From the NCBI GenBank assembly GCA_025351165.1, contig JANXWK010000016.1, forward strand, positions 62,001 to 126,000: a stretch of DNA of 64,000 nt, given 5' to 3'. The notes below the pieces were generated by a model. It had not been told where the DNA came from. It saw only the letters and a program-made list of their open reading frames with translations, and did no database searches. The translations under genes and the position numbers were made by a program. Of the stretch, positions 1 to 7,671 are shown in pieces. The DNA is from Hyphomicrobiales bacterium (GTDB lineage Bacteria > Pseudomonadota > Alphaproteobacteria > Rhizobiales > Beijerinckiaceae). Position 1 is the stretch's first letter, and every line of letters begins with the position of its first letter.

Positions 1-467
1 GTTATGGAGATGTATCCAGAGGCAAGATTGATCAGACGACCTGGAATAAAAAATGGTGATATACGCTTTGGCCCGCGCTCTGCCAATATAATTGACGCAT
101 CGTAAATACCCCCAATACCACCTATACCAGAGCCAAAAAGCACACCTGTTGTTTCTTGGTCTTCGCTGGTCTTTGGATGCCAGTTTGCATCGTTTAAAGC
201 CTGTGTTGCTGCACACATGGCAAAAACAATGAATTCATCAACTTTACGAGCCTCTTTTGGCTCCATCCACATCGACGAATCATAGGTCCCGTCTGTTCCG
301 TTACCCTTTGGAACTATACAGGCAATCTGGCAGGCAAGATCAGAAACATTAAAATGTTCAATCCTGCCAGCACCGCTCTTTCCCTCAAGAAGCCGCTGCC
401 ATGTTTGCTCCACCCCGCACCCTAAAGGGGTGAGAAGGCCAAGCCCGGTTACAACAACGCGTCTCAC
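1..467 (-). CDS. fabF: Beta-ketoacyl-ACP synthase II, N-terminal part (runs off the window)
   Basis: Condensing enzyme of fatty-acid elongation; it joins malonyl-ACP to acyl-ACP in the cytoplasm. About 155 residues are visible, starting from a GTG at 467 and opening with the family signature RRVVVTGLGLLTPLG, followed by EQTWQRLLEGKSG and the glycine-rich GSGIGGIGG stretch. The gene continues past base 1, so the catalytic Cys-His-His residues lie outside the window. It is the last visible gene of the minus-strand cluster fabD-fabG-acpP-fabF, 38 bp after acpP, which is the usual bacterial order and fits acpP-fabF cotranscription. Confidence 0.95.
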   Translation of the reverse strand, partial: MRRVVVTGLGLLTPLGCGVEQTWQRLLEGKSGAGRIEHFNVSDLACQIACIVPKGNGTDGTYDSSMWMEPKEARKVDEFIVFAMCAATQALNDANWHPKTSEDQETTGVLFGSGIGGIGGIYDASIILAERGPKRISPFFIPGRLINLASGYISI

Positions 468-505
468 AGGAAAAACTGTAATTTAAAACACATAGTCACA
501 CAAAA

Positions 506-745
506 TTATGCAGAAACATTTTTTTCAAGAAATTTAACTGCATCGCCGACAGTTACTATTGTTTCAGCTGCATCATCAGGAATTTCAACACTGAACTCTT
601 CTTCAAAAGCCATAACAAGCTCAACTGTGTCCAAGCTGTCTGCACCCAAATCGTCAATAAAGTTGGCAGCAGGTACAACTTTGTCAGCTTCAACACCAAG
701 ATGTTCAACTACAATTTTTTTTACACGTTCAGCTATATCGCTCAT
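506..745 (-). CDS. acpP: Acyl carrier protein
   Basis: Small acidic carrier of the growing acyl chain in type II fatty-acid synthesis. The 79-residue product has the usual family length. The phosphopantetheine attachment motif GADSLDTVE is present with Ser37 as the modified residue. The protein is rich in Asp and Glu, as expected for a four-helix carrier that docks onto basic patches of Fab enzymes. It lies between fabG and fabF; the 151-bp gap upstream (746-896) probably holds its own promoter, as acpP is usually expressed far above its neighbours. Confidence 0.98.
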   Translation of the reverse strand: MSDIAERVKKIVVEHLGVEADKVVPAANFIDDLGADSLDTVELVMAFEEEFSVEIPDDAAETIVTVGDAVKFLEKNVSA

Positions 746-896
746 TTAAGATTCCCCTTTTGGATGTGTACTATTGTCTGTACCTTTAAACTTTAAAGAA
801 ACAGGTTAACATTCGCCTTAGCAACGCTTTAACCGACCAGACGCGCAGTGTCCAGCTTGTGTATGTAAATTACCCGTGTAGCATATATTTAAACAC

Positions 897-1634
897 TTAA
901 ATCATCGCCATACCACCATTTACATGCAAGGTTTGCCCAGTCATGTAAGCCGCTTCACTGCTTGCAAGGTATAAAACACTTGAAGCAATTTCCTGAGCTG
1001 TACCCAGGCGCCCTGCGGGCACTTTTGCCAATACGGCTTCACGCTGTTTGTCATTCAGCTCATCTGTCATCGGGGTTGCAATAAAGCCAGGCGCTATGCA
1101 GTTCACTGTAATATTACGACTGGCAACTTCCTGTGCCAAGGATTTTGACATGCCGATTATGCCTGCCTTTGCCGCGCAGTAATTGCCCTGCCCAGGATTG
1201 CCCGTGATTCCAACTATAGATGTCATATTGATGATGCGGCCATAGCGGCGTTTCATCATTCCACGCAGTACCGCGCGTGAAAGTAAAAAAATGGATGTAA
1301 GATTGACTGCAACAACATCGTCCCATTCTGCGTCTTTCATGCGCATGAAAAGATTGTCGCGCGTAATGCCAGCATTATTAATCAGGATATCCAGCCCCCC
1401 CATGGCACTTTCTGCTGCTGGAACCAGCGCCTCAATAGAGGCACGATCGTTCAGGCTTGCAGTTATCACATGCACGTTGGAGCCAAGTTCGGCTGCAAGC
1501 ATATCAAGTGCTTCGCGGCGCGTGCCAGACAAGGTTACAACTGCGCCTTGGCTATGCAATACCCTTGCAATATCGGCACCAATACCGCCAGACGCGCCTG
1601 TAATGAGAGCGGTTTTACCTGTTAAATCAAACAT
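897..1634 (-). CDS. fabG: 3-oxoacyl-ACP reductase
   Basis: NADPH-dependent reductase of the first reductive step in fatty-acid elongation; short-chain dehydrogenase family, 245 residues. Visible motifs are TGASGGIG (cofactor loop, residues 12-19), NNAG (86-89), Asn111 and the catalytic triad Ser139, Tyr152, Lys156. I chose ATG 1634, giving MFDLTGKTALITGASGG as in alphaproteobacterial homologues, with GAAGG nine bases upstream. An ATG at 1640 overlapping the fabD stop (TGATG) would add two residues. The overlap shows fabD and fabG are translated from one message. Confidence 0.96.
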   Translation of the reverse strand: MFDLTGKTALITGASGGIGADIARVLHSQGAVVTLSGTRREALDMLAAELGSNVHVITASLNDRASIEALVPAAESAMGGLDILINNAGITRDNLFMRMKDAEWDDVVAVNLTSIFLLSRAVLRGMMKRRYGRIINMTSIVGITGNPGQGNYCAAKAGIIGMSKSLAQEVASRNITVNCIAPGFIATPMTDELNDKQREAVLAKVPAGRLGTAQEIASSVLYLASSEAAYMTGQTLHVNGGMAMI

Positions 1635-1639
1635 GAACA

Positions 1640-2578
1640 TCAACCTTCAACATAGTTTTTAATATCGTCTGGTGTTCCGATATTGACAACAGCTGCACCC
1701 TCAACAATTCGCTTGACCAAGCCAGACAAAACCTTGCCAGCACCAATTTCCACAAAATGTGTTATGCCCTGCTCACCAAGCCAGCTCATACTTTCTGCCC
1801 AGCGCACCGCACCAGTAACCTGTTCCACCAGTTTTGTTTTAATTTCATCTGGCTCAACAACGGGTTTTGCAAGAACATTGGCAATAAGTGGTACAACAGG
1901 CCTGCTGACTGTTACTTTTGCCAAGGCCTCTTCCATCGCTTCAGCTGCTGGCTGCATCAAAACACAATGAAAAGGTGCAGAGACTGGTAAAATAATAGCA
2001 CGTTTAACGCCTTGTGCTTTTGCCAGTTCACAGGCACGTTCTATAGCCAGTTTTTCGCCGGATATAACCACCTGCCCGCCACCATTATCATTGGCAATCT
2101 GGCAGATTTTACCCATGGCCGCCTCTTTGCAAATGCTTGCAGCTTTTTGAGGCGTGCAGCCTAGTAATGCTGCCATGGCGCCGTCTCCAACAGGCACAGC
2201 TTTTTGCATGGCATTACCACGTATGCGCAAAAGTTTTGCCGTATCGCTTAAATTAATGGCCCCAGCCGCTGCCAAAGCAGAATATTCACCAAGAGAATGC
2301 CCTGCAACATAAGCTGCATCACGTCCAGTTTTTACGCCTGCCTCTGCCTCAAGTACTCGCAAGGCTGCCATGCTCACTGCCATTAAAGCTGGCTGAGCAT
2401 TGGCTGTCAGCTGGAGATCGGACTCAAGCCCTTCAAACATGAGTTTTGATAAATGCTGTGAAAGCGCTGAATCAACCTCATCAAAAACAGCTTTTGCAGC
2501 TGCAAAATTATCGTAAAGAGCCTTGCCCATACCAACTGACTGGCTGCCCTGCCCTGGAAATATAAAAGCTCTCGCCAT
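1640..2578 (-). CDS. fabD: Malonyl-CoA:ACP transacylase
   Basis: Transfers malonyl from CoA to ACP, supplying the extender unit for fatty-acid synthesis. The 312-residue product has the typical length. The N-terminal FPGQGSQ motif (residues 7-13), the nucleophile motif GHSLGE with Ser95, and the catalytic histidine His204 in SAPFHCVLM are all visible. It is the first gene of the fab cluster on the minus strand. The 214-bp region upstream, shared with the divergent peptidase gene at 2793, carries two exact CtrA-type boxes. Confidence 0.97.
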   Translation of the reverse strand: MARAFIFPGQGSQSVGMGKALYDNFAAAKAVFDEVDSALSQHLSKLMFEGLESDLQLTANAQPALMAVSMAALRVLEAEAGVKTGRDAAYVAGHSLGEYSALAAAGAINLSDTAKLLRIRGNAMQKAVPVGDGAMAALLGCTPQKAASICKEAAMGKICQIANDNGGGQVVISGEKLAIERACELAKAQGVKRAIILPVSAPFHCVLMQPAAEAMEEALAKVTVSRPVVPLIANVLAKPVVEPDEIKTKLVEQVTGAVRWAESMSWLGEQGITHFVEIGAGKVLSGLVKRIVEGAAVVNIGTPDDIKNYVEG

Positions 2579-2709
2579 AAAATGAATGTGCCCGTTGATA
2601 CGTAAATGTGATTGCTAACGCATAAACACCCCGTACACGCTAAGTCAAGCACCTGTTTCCGACCAGAAAACGATGCTAAAACCAAACATGGTTAACGCTT
2701 TCAACGCCG

Positions 2710-2724
2710 TTAACCTTTTGTTAA
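2710..2724. promoter_or_regulatory. CtrA-type box 1
   Basis: The sequence matches TTAA-N7-TTAA exactly (TTAACCTTTTGTTAA). This is the full CtrA recognition motif known from Caulobacter and other alphaproteobacteria, and ctrA itself is in this window. It lies between divergent fabD and the peptidase gene, 131 bp from the fabD start. Assigning it to CtrA is inference from the motif alone. Confidence 0.5.
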
Positions 2725-2755
2725 TGAATTTATTGACGCTGGACCTAACTTTACG

Positions 2756-2770
2756 TTAATCTTTTATTAA
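2756..2770. promoter_or_regulatory. CtrA-type box 2
   Basis: A second exact TTAA-N7-TTAA (TTAATCTTTTATTAA) sits 46 bp after the first and ends 22 bp before the peptidase start codon. At that distance it would overlap or touch the core promoter of the peptidase gene, so CtrA could activate or block it. Two exact sites within 61 bp of intergenic DNA is more than chance clustering would suggest, though each alone could occur by chance. Confidence 0.5.
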
Positions 2771-2792
2771 GGTTTAACGAGAGTTCAGTGTA

Positions 2793-3434
2793 ATGCGTTT
2801 CGGCAAAATAAAAAAACATACATATTCAATTGCCTTGGGGGCAGCTGCAATACTACTGCAGTTACCAGTCTCTGCGCAAACGAAAATTGCCAGTTCAACA
2901 CAAGCCCCAACATCACAGGAAACTTTGCCACCAATTGGCTGGGTTCAGCTTTGCCGCGAATATGTAAAAGACAGGCGCCAGCCATGCAATAACCAGAACC
3001 TGGAGGCTTTGGACGTTAAACTGGACGATATTGCGTGGAAGGCGATGTTGAAAGTCAATGCAGATGTAAACCGTGAGATTGAGCCAGCAACCGATATGGA
3101 ACATTGGGGCGTAGTTGACCAGTGGGACTTTCCTGATGACAAAAAAGGTGATTGCGAAGATTACGTGCTTTTAAAGCGTCAGCGCCTGATGGAGATCGGC
3201 TTTCCGCGCCAGGCTTTGCTGATAACTGTTGTGCGTGATCTGCAAGGTGAAGGTCATGCTATTCTGACAGTAAAAACCGACAAGGGTGACTTTGTCATGG
3301 ACAACATGAACTCAAAGCTCCTGCCCTGGACAGCGACAGGCTACAAGTATATCAAGCGCCAGTCTCAGGAAAACCCAAACCGCTGGGTATCACTAGGATC
3401 TGTGGATACTGCGATTTATACGTCTAGGAATTAA
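2793..3434 (+). CDS. Periplasmic transglutaminase-like cysteine peptidase (BTLCP family)
   Basis: Member of the bacterial transglutaminase-like cysteine proteinase family (DUF920/PF06035), common in Hyphomicrobiales. The 213-residue protein starts with a Sec signal peptide (basic MRFGKIKKH, then a hydrophobic run, probable cleavage after residue 28 at VSA-Q). The catalytic triad is visible as Cys121 in GDCEDY, His155 in GHAIL and Asp170. Family members are periplasmic and linked with biofilm or adhesin processing in some relatives (LapG-like), but the substrate here cannot be read from sequence. The gene stands alone, divergent from fabD, directly behind two CtrA-type boxes, so cell-cycle control is possible. 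Confidence 0.88.
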   Translation: MRFGKIKKHTYSIALGAAAILLQLPVSAQTKIASSTQAPTSQETLPPIGWVQLCREYVKDRRQPCNNQNLEALDVKLDDIAWKAMLKVNADVNREIEPATDMEHWGVVDQWDFPDDKKGDCEDYVLLKRQRLMEIGFPRQALLITVVRDLQGEGHAILTVKTDKGDFVMDNMNSKLLPWTATGYKYIKRQSQENPNRWVSLGSVDTAIYTSRN

Positions 3435-3494
3435 AATCTTTCCATTAAGGAATGGTTTTGTAGGTTGGCATGCACAAACATGACGACCTAAACC

Positions 3495-4190
3495 TTAATT
3501 TTGCTTAACAGCCTCAAAGCACATTCTTGCCTGGTTATGCCCGATATTTTTGCTTAAGCGCTGCGCATCAAAACCATGTGCATTCAAAATCTGGATGAAC
3601 CCACCCTCTGAATATGTAGATAATTCTAGTTCAGACCTTATTTTTCTATAGTCAGATAAAAAAATCCGCAGCAAGCCAGTAAATGCTGCAAATAAAAAAC
3701 CGCCTTTAAAAGCAAATTGCAGCAATGCATAGGCATCGTTAATGGCACTGACACTGAGTGGAATAATATCTGCCACTATAAGACGCCCATCAATTTTTAA
3801 TTTTGCCATGCATGTTTCAAGCAGCGTATCAAATTCGGCTTTAGTTAAATACTGCAAAACAGAATTGATGACGATAATGTCTAGAAAATTGTCTTTTAAG
3901 TCTTGGAAATCAACAGAATCTATAATTTTTACATTCGAAACATCTGAAAAACGGTTTTCAAGTTTTTGACGTACCGTTTCTGCACCATCACATAAGTACA
4001 GGCATGTGACGGATCGAGCTATTTCATCTGCGCAAAGAGCTTCTCCACACCCGTAATCAAGAACAATTCTGTCCGATGGGCGTCTTAGATTTTTTATATC
4101 AGCTGCAATAGATTGATAATGTAACTGCTTATGACGTGCATTGACATAGATTGGTGTATCTAGATTCCAATATTCAATCCACGACTGCAT
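3495..4190 (-). CDS. Class I SAM-dependent methyltransferase
   Basis: The 231-residue protein has the Rossmann-type methyltransferase core: motif I LDYGCGEALCADEIA near residue 44, an acidic loop LYLCDGAE after strand 2, IIVINSVLQYL (motif IV region) and LKIDGRLIVADII (motif VI). A more hydrophobic segment around residues 145-165 may be a substrate lid. The substrate is unknown; the type-11 family includes small-molecule and polysaccharide methylases. It starts 10 bp after the carA stop and is probably cotranscribed with it, although no functional link with carbamoyl phosphate is evident. Confidence 0.75.
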   Translation of the reverse strand: MQSWIEYWNLDTPIYVNARHKQLHYQSIAADIKNLRRPSDRIVLDYGCGEALCADEIARSVTCLYLCDGAETVRQKLENRFSDVSNVKIIDSVDFQDLKDNFLDIIVINSVLQYLTKAEFDTLLETCMAKLKIDGRLIVADIIPLSVSAINDAYALLQFAFKGGFLFAAFTGLLRIFLSDYRKIRSELELSTYSEGGFIQILNAHGFDAQRLSKNIGHNQARMCFEAVKQN

Positions 4191-4200
4191 ATAAGGCCTT

Positions 4201-5412
4201 TCATACTGGCCTAGATTTCATCATCTCTATAAATCTGTCAAACAGATAATGGCTATCTTGTGGCCCTGGAGACGCCTCAGGATGGTGCTGCACAGAAAAA
4301 GCTGGGCGATCCGTTAAAGACAATCCGCAGTTTGTGCCATCGAACAGGGATATATGTGTTTGTGTAGCATTGTCTGGCAGACTGCCACCATCCACTGCAA
4401 AGCCGTGATTCATCGAAACAATTTCAACCTTGTTGGTTGTAAAATCCTTTACAGGATGATTTGCACCATGATGCCCATGCGCCATTTTCACAGTACTGGC
4501 ACCAATTGCCAAAGCAAGCATCTGATGGCCAAGGCAAATACCAAAAGTTGGGATTTTAGCGTTGAGCACAGCCTGGATTGTTGGCACGGAGTAAACACCT
4601 GTTGCTGCTGGATCACCAGGTCCATTCGATAAAAACACGCCATCGGGATTCAGGCTCAAAACCTGATCTGCACTGCTTATTGCTGGTACAACCGTCACTT
4701 TACAGCCGCGATCTGCTAAGAGCCGCAAAATGTTGCGTTTTACACCAAAATCTATCGCAACAACATGAAACTGTGCATGAGTGTTTTCACCATATCCTGT
4801 TTCCAGCGCCCAGCTTGTTTCGCTCCAGGGCAGACTGGATTTGGAAGCACCAACCATTGGCACAAGATCAAGACCATCCATGTTTGGCAGAGCTTTAGCC
4901 TGATGGATCAAGGCATTTCTATCAAATTCGCCCGATGCATTATGTATAATAACAGCGTTCTGCATACCATTGTCGCGAATATGGCTTGTGAGCGCCCGTG
5001 TATCGACACCGCAAATACCCACAATATTGCGCTGTTTAAGCCATGCATCCAGATGCGCGGTTGAACGGTAATTGGAAGGGTTTGTAATGTTGGCATGTAG
5101 CACAATGCCTGTTGCACCATATGTGCCAGCCATGTTCACAGTTTCAATATCGTCACTATTGGCACCAACATTGCCAATATGCGGAAAGGTGAATGTGATG
5201 ATCTGCCCTGCATAGGATGGATCGGTCAAAATTTCCTGATAGCCTGTCATAGCAGTGTTAAAACAGACTTCGCCAGTTGCGCTGCCTGTTGCACCAACAC
5301 CATAGCCTTCAATAACAGTGCCATCTGCCAGCACCAAAAGGGCGGTTGCCACTGGCTCAGACCAGGGTTTCGTGCCAGCGCCAATTTGTTTTTCTTGTAT
5401 TTGCACGTTCAT
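4201..5412 (-). CDS. carA: Carbamoyl-phosphate synthase small subunit
   Basis: Glutaminase subunit that passes ammonia to CarB for carbamoyl phosphate, the precursor of arginine and pyrimidines. The 403-residue product has the N-terminal CPSase small domain (GEVCFNTAMTGYQEILTDPSY) and a C-terminal class I amidotransferase domain with the nucleophile in FGICLGHQ (Cys293) and the partners His377 and Glu379 in HHPEASPGP. It reads leftward into a methyltransferase gene; carB is not in this window. pyrB lies 47 kb away. The start region is divergent from yqeY, with 88 bp between them. Confidence 0.97.
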   Translation of the reverse strand: MNVQIQEKQIGAGTKPWSEPVATALLVLADGTVIEGYGVGATGSATGEVCFNTAMTGYQEILTDPSYAGQIITFTFPHIGNVGANSDDIETVNMAGTYGATGIVLHANITNPSNYRSTAHLDAWLKQRNIVGICGVDTRALTSHIRDNGMQNAVIIHNASGEFDRNALIHQAKALPNMDGLDLVPMVGASKSSLPWSETSWALETGYGENTHAQFHVVAIDFGVKRNILRLLADRGCKVTVVPAISSADQVLSLNPDGVFLSNGPGDPAATGVYSVPTIQAVLNAKIPTFGICLGHQMLALAIGASTVKMAHGHHGANHPVKDFTTNKVEIVSMNHGFAVDGGSLPDNATQTHISLFDGTNCGLSLTDRPAFSVQHHPEASPGPQDSHYLFDRFIEMMKSRPV

Positions 5413-5500
5413 GCGCTTATTCCCATTTTAGATAAATCTTATACGATGTAAGCCGCTTAAACAGATACGTCAACGATACAGACTTCCAAGGAACAAAATT

Positions 5501-5953
5501 ATGCGTGATACAGTCATGACAGCTTTAAAAGAGGCAATGAAATCTGGGGATAAGGCTAAAGTATCCACGTTACGCATGATGCAGGCCAAACTCAAGGACA
5601 AGGATATTGAGGCGCGTGGCCTTGGCAAAGGCGAAACTGGGCCAGAAGAAATTCTGGCGCTCTACCAGAAAATGATAAAGGAGCGTCAAGAATCAGCAGA
5701 GATTTACGAAAAAAATGCACGCCCGGAACTGGCGGCGCAGGAGCGTTCTGAAATCAAGATTATTCAGGCTTTTTTACCGGCGCAGATGAGTGAGGAAGAT
5801 GTTCAAGCGGCAATTGCCGCCGCCATTAGCGAAACAGGCGCAGCCAGCATGAAAGATATGGGCAAGGTTGTGGCAGATCTACGCGCCAAATTTGCAGGCC
5901 GCATGGATTTTGGCAAGGCAAGCGGGTTAGTGAAAGCGGCATTGGGTGGGTGA
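5501..5953 (+). CDS. GatB/YqeY domain protein
   Basis: A 150-residue stand-alone YqeY domain protein, the fold found at the C-terminus of the GatB amidotransferase subunit, where it helps bind tRNA. Visible family features are MKSGDKAKVSTLRMMQAKLKD near the N-terminus, the helical EILALYQKMIKERQES segment, and the C-terminal DMGKVVADLRAKFAGRMDFGKASGLVKAAL. It has no catalytic site of its own; a role in tRNA or translation quality is assumed for the family. It is divergent from carA; in many alphaproteobacteria these two genes sit in this order next to dnaG. Confidence 0.9.
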   Translation: MRDTVMTALKEAMKSGDKAKVSTLRMMQAKLKDKDIEARGLGKGETGPEEILALYQKMIKERQESAEIYEKNARPELAAQERSEIKIIQAFLPAQMSEEDVQAAIAAAISETGAASMKDMGKVVADLRAKFAGRMDFGKASGLVKAALGG

Positions 5954-6099
5954 CTCGGCATTAGCCTGCCAGCTTATGATATGTAGACTTGCCCACATAT
6001 CTACATTTTGAAATCTAGGATCCTGTGTAATTATCATGGACTAAACATTTAGAATCTATTTTTGACAAATTTCCGAAAAAATTCATTTTTCTTAAATTA

Positions 6100-6117
6100 T
6101 GTAAGGTTGCTGTAAGG
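6100..6117 (+). promoter_or_regulatory. Tandem TGTAAGG box, copy A
   Basis: Direct repeat TGTAAGG-TTGC-TGTAAGG with an 11-bp period, 112 bp upstream of the ATG at 6230. A T-rich tract (CATTTTTCTTAAATTA) precedes it and GATTATACG, a possible -10 region, follows. Closely similar elements lie before the orphan genes at 28750 and 33236. An 11-bp tandem arrangement is typical of OmpR/PhoB-family binding sites; the regulator is not identified. Confidence 0.6.
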
Positions 6118-6229
6118 TTGGAAGATTATACGATTTGTTAGCCGCTTTTTTAAAAGCTTAATAACTGCTTAGTAAACACTCTTACAGGCTTTTGAATATC
6201 TGAAGAAAATAAAATAATTGGGGATAAAA

Positions 6230-6460
6230 ATGACAATTGCAATTAATCAAACAACAATCCAGTACGTATCATCTTCTGTTCAAAAATCGTTTAATGGCAG
6301 CTTAGATAGATTACCACGCGAAAATCATAAAGCTTTTATTAACACAAAAAGTAATCGGGGCAGACACAGGCCAGGAAAAATTGTCTTTTTTAAAATCTCA
6401 ACAGATATCACAAGCTACAAACCAATCTCCACAAAAGAAGGTTCCATATCAATCATTTAA
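6230..6460 (+). pseudogene. Orphan protein, N-terminal piece before a +1 frameshift
   Basis: The ATG at 6230 has a GGGGAT ribosome-binding site and reads MTIAINQTTIQYVSSSVQKS, a polar Ser/Thr/Gln/Asn-rich N-terminus with no signal peptide. The frame continues to 6460, but from about 6350 it no longer looks like protein, while the overlapping frame takes over. Removing one A from the A5 run at 6346-6350 joins INTK to VIGADTGQEKLSFLKSQQ and gives one uninterrupted 246-residue product ending at 6971. I read this as one gene broken by a single-base insertion, by recent decay, phase variation or sequencing error. No homologue is recognised. Confidence 0.6.
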
Positions 6461-6971
6461 GACGCGACTAGGTGTTGAGGATTTACTTTTGGACGATAGA
6501 TTTTATATTACACATTACACTGCTGAAGGCGCTGCATATGCCCATAGTTATGATTATGGAGCTAATATAGAATCAAGATCACAGGAAAAATCTTTAAATT
6601 CATTAATTTCAAAAAGAACTCCCAGAAAAATGGCGCAAGACCTTGTCGAAGTAGGAGGCACAGACAGTGCTTTAAATGTACTAAAAGAGGGTATAAAAGA
6701 AGCTGACAGTTACATTCAAACATATCAGCAGGCAATTTCTAATGAGACAAAATATATTGCAAATTATAATGGTGATAACCTATTTGCCAATTTGCTTGGC
6801 TTTTACAGAAGCTTAAAAGACAGCAAAGAACATTTAGTAAAGTTACAAAGAATGTTAAAAGTTGTGGAAGGTGACAAAAAACTTTTTAAAGATACATTGA
6901 CTTGTATTGATACCTATAATCCACATGGGGCGTTTAAGTTTCCTTTTATCAATATACCAGGTTCAAAGTAA
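6381..6971 (+). CDS. Orphan protein, main (C-terminal) piece
   Basis: The open frame ending at 6971 encodes about 196 residues from a TTG at 6381, but it is open back to 6306 and is most likely the continuation of the gene starting at 6230. The protein is soluble-looking and mostly helical, with LVEVGGTDSALNVLKEG, a long charged helical stretch around residues 85-160 and a C-terminal FKFPFINIPGSK. No signal peptide, membrane segment or known motif is visible. Base composition is AT-rich compared with the neighbouring core genes, suggesting acquired DNA. The tandem TGTAAGG element upstream links it to two other orphans. Function unknown; a secreted effector is one hypothesis. Confidence 0.6.
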   Translation: MSFLKSQQISQATNQSPQKKVPYQSFKTRLGVEDLLLDDRFYITHYTAEGAAYAHSYDYGANIESRSQEKSLNSLISKRTPRKMAQDLVEVGGTDSALNVLKEGIKEADSYIQTYQQAISNETKYIANYNGDNLFANLLGFYRSLKDSKEHLVKLQRMLKVVEGDKKLFKDTLTCIDTYNPHGAFKFPFINIPGSK

Positions 6972-7220
6972 ATATGTTCAATTTGTGAACTGAGAATGGA
7001 CAATTAGTTAATCCGCAGTTTTAAGTCGTATATTATAATATGTGAATATTTCAAGGGCTAACACCTAAATTGATTAAAATCAGGTCTTAGTTTTAAGAAT
7101 CATATATTCTAGAAACGGACATATACCTCAAATAAAATATGTGCCATTTATCTCAATTTTGACGCAGCGCACTGCCTTTGCCGCTACAATAACAGAAAAG
7201 GAGGCAAAGCTAGATTTATA

Positions 7221-7517
7221 TTATTTAACTGCTAAAAAAGCTGCATTTCCAGAGATTTTTACTGATTTTTGTAGCTTATTACCTTGATTAAGTACAAATA
7301 TTCCAAAAAAAGCGCAGGCTAAGGCTTTAAAAGTAAGCGATACTACATAGTCTGCTACTTCTCTTAATTTAAAGTTTTTATCTGGTACGCTGTCAAAATA
7401 TTCTATTATGTATGGGAGTACTCTCAACGCATATTTCGTAGCTATTGCGTGCCCAACAGCCTATGACCAGTTTTTAAGCCATTGCTCCAAATCTTCCTTG
7501 TTCTTAATATCTGCCAC
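7221..7517 (-). pseudogene. Small alphaproteobacterial gene broken by an amber codon
   Basis: From a GTG at 7517 the minus strand reads MADIKNKEDLEQWLKNWS, then TAG at 7463-7461, then continues in the same frame as AVGHAIATKYALRVLPYI and on to a natural stop at 7221, about 98 codons in all. The pattern D-L-E-x-W-L followed by A-x-R/Y-A-L-R-V-L-P is one I recall from the N-terminus of uncharacterised alphaproteobacterial proteins. The second part holds a hydrophobic segment LTFKALACAFFGIFVLN. A single substitution in the TAG would restore the frame, so this is a recently inactivated or C-terminally shortened gene. It abuts a dispersed repeat at 7537. Confidence 0.6.
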
Positions 7518-7536
7518 AGTGTCCTTATATCAAAAA

Positions 7537-7630
7537 CCGTCATTGCGAGGAAAGAAGCAGTTCAGTTCTTTTCTTAAACGTCTTGTGTTGGTTCAAGAGT
7601 TTTCTGGATTGCCGCGCTCCTCTCGATGAC
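7537..7630. repeat. Dispersed palindromic repeat (CGTCATTGCGAG type)
   Basis: The element begins with CCGTCATTGCGAGGA and ends with GGATTGCCGCGCTCCTCTCGATGAC; the outer ends are imperfect inverted copies of each other. Short elements with CGTCATTGCGAG and GGATTGCCGCGC modules recur in many alphaproteobacterial intergenic regions. A second, partial copy lies at 61939. It sits between a decayed gene and ychF. Confidence 0.6.
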
Positions 7631-7671
7631 AATCAAGCAATTGATAATGTCAAAACTCAGTCATAAATTTG

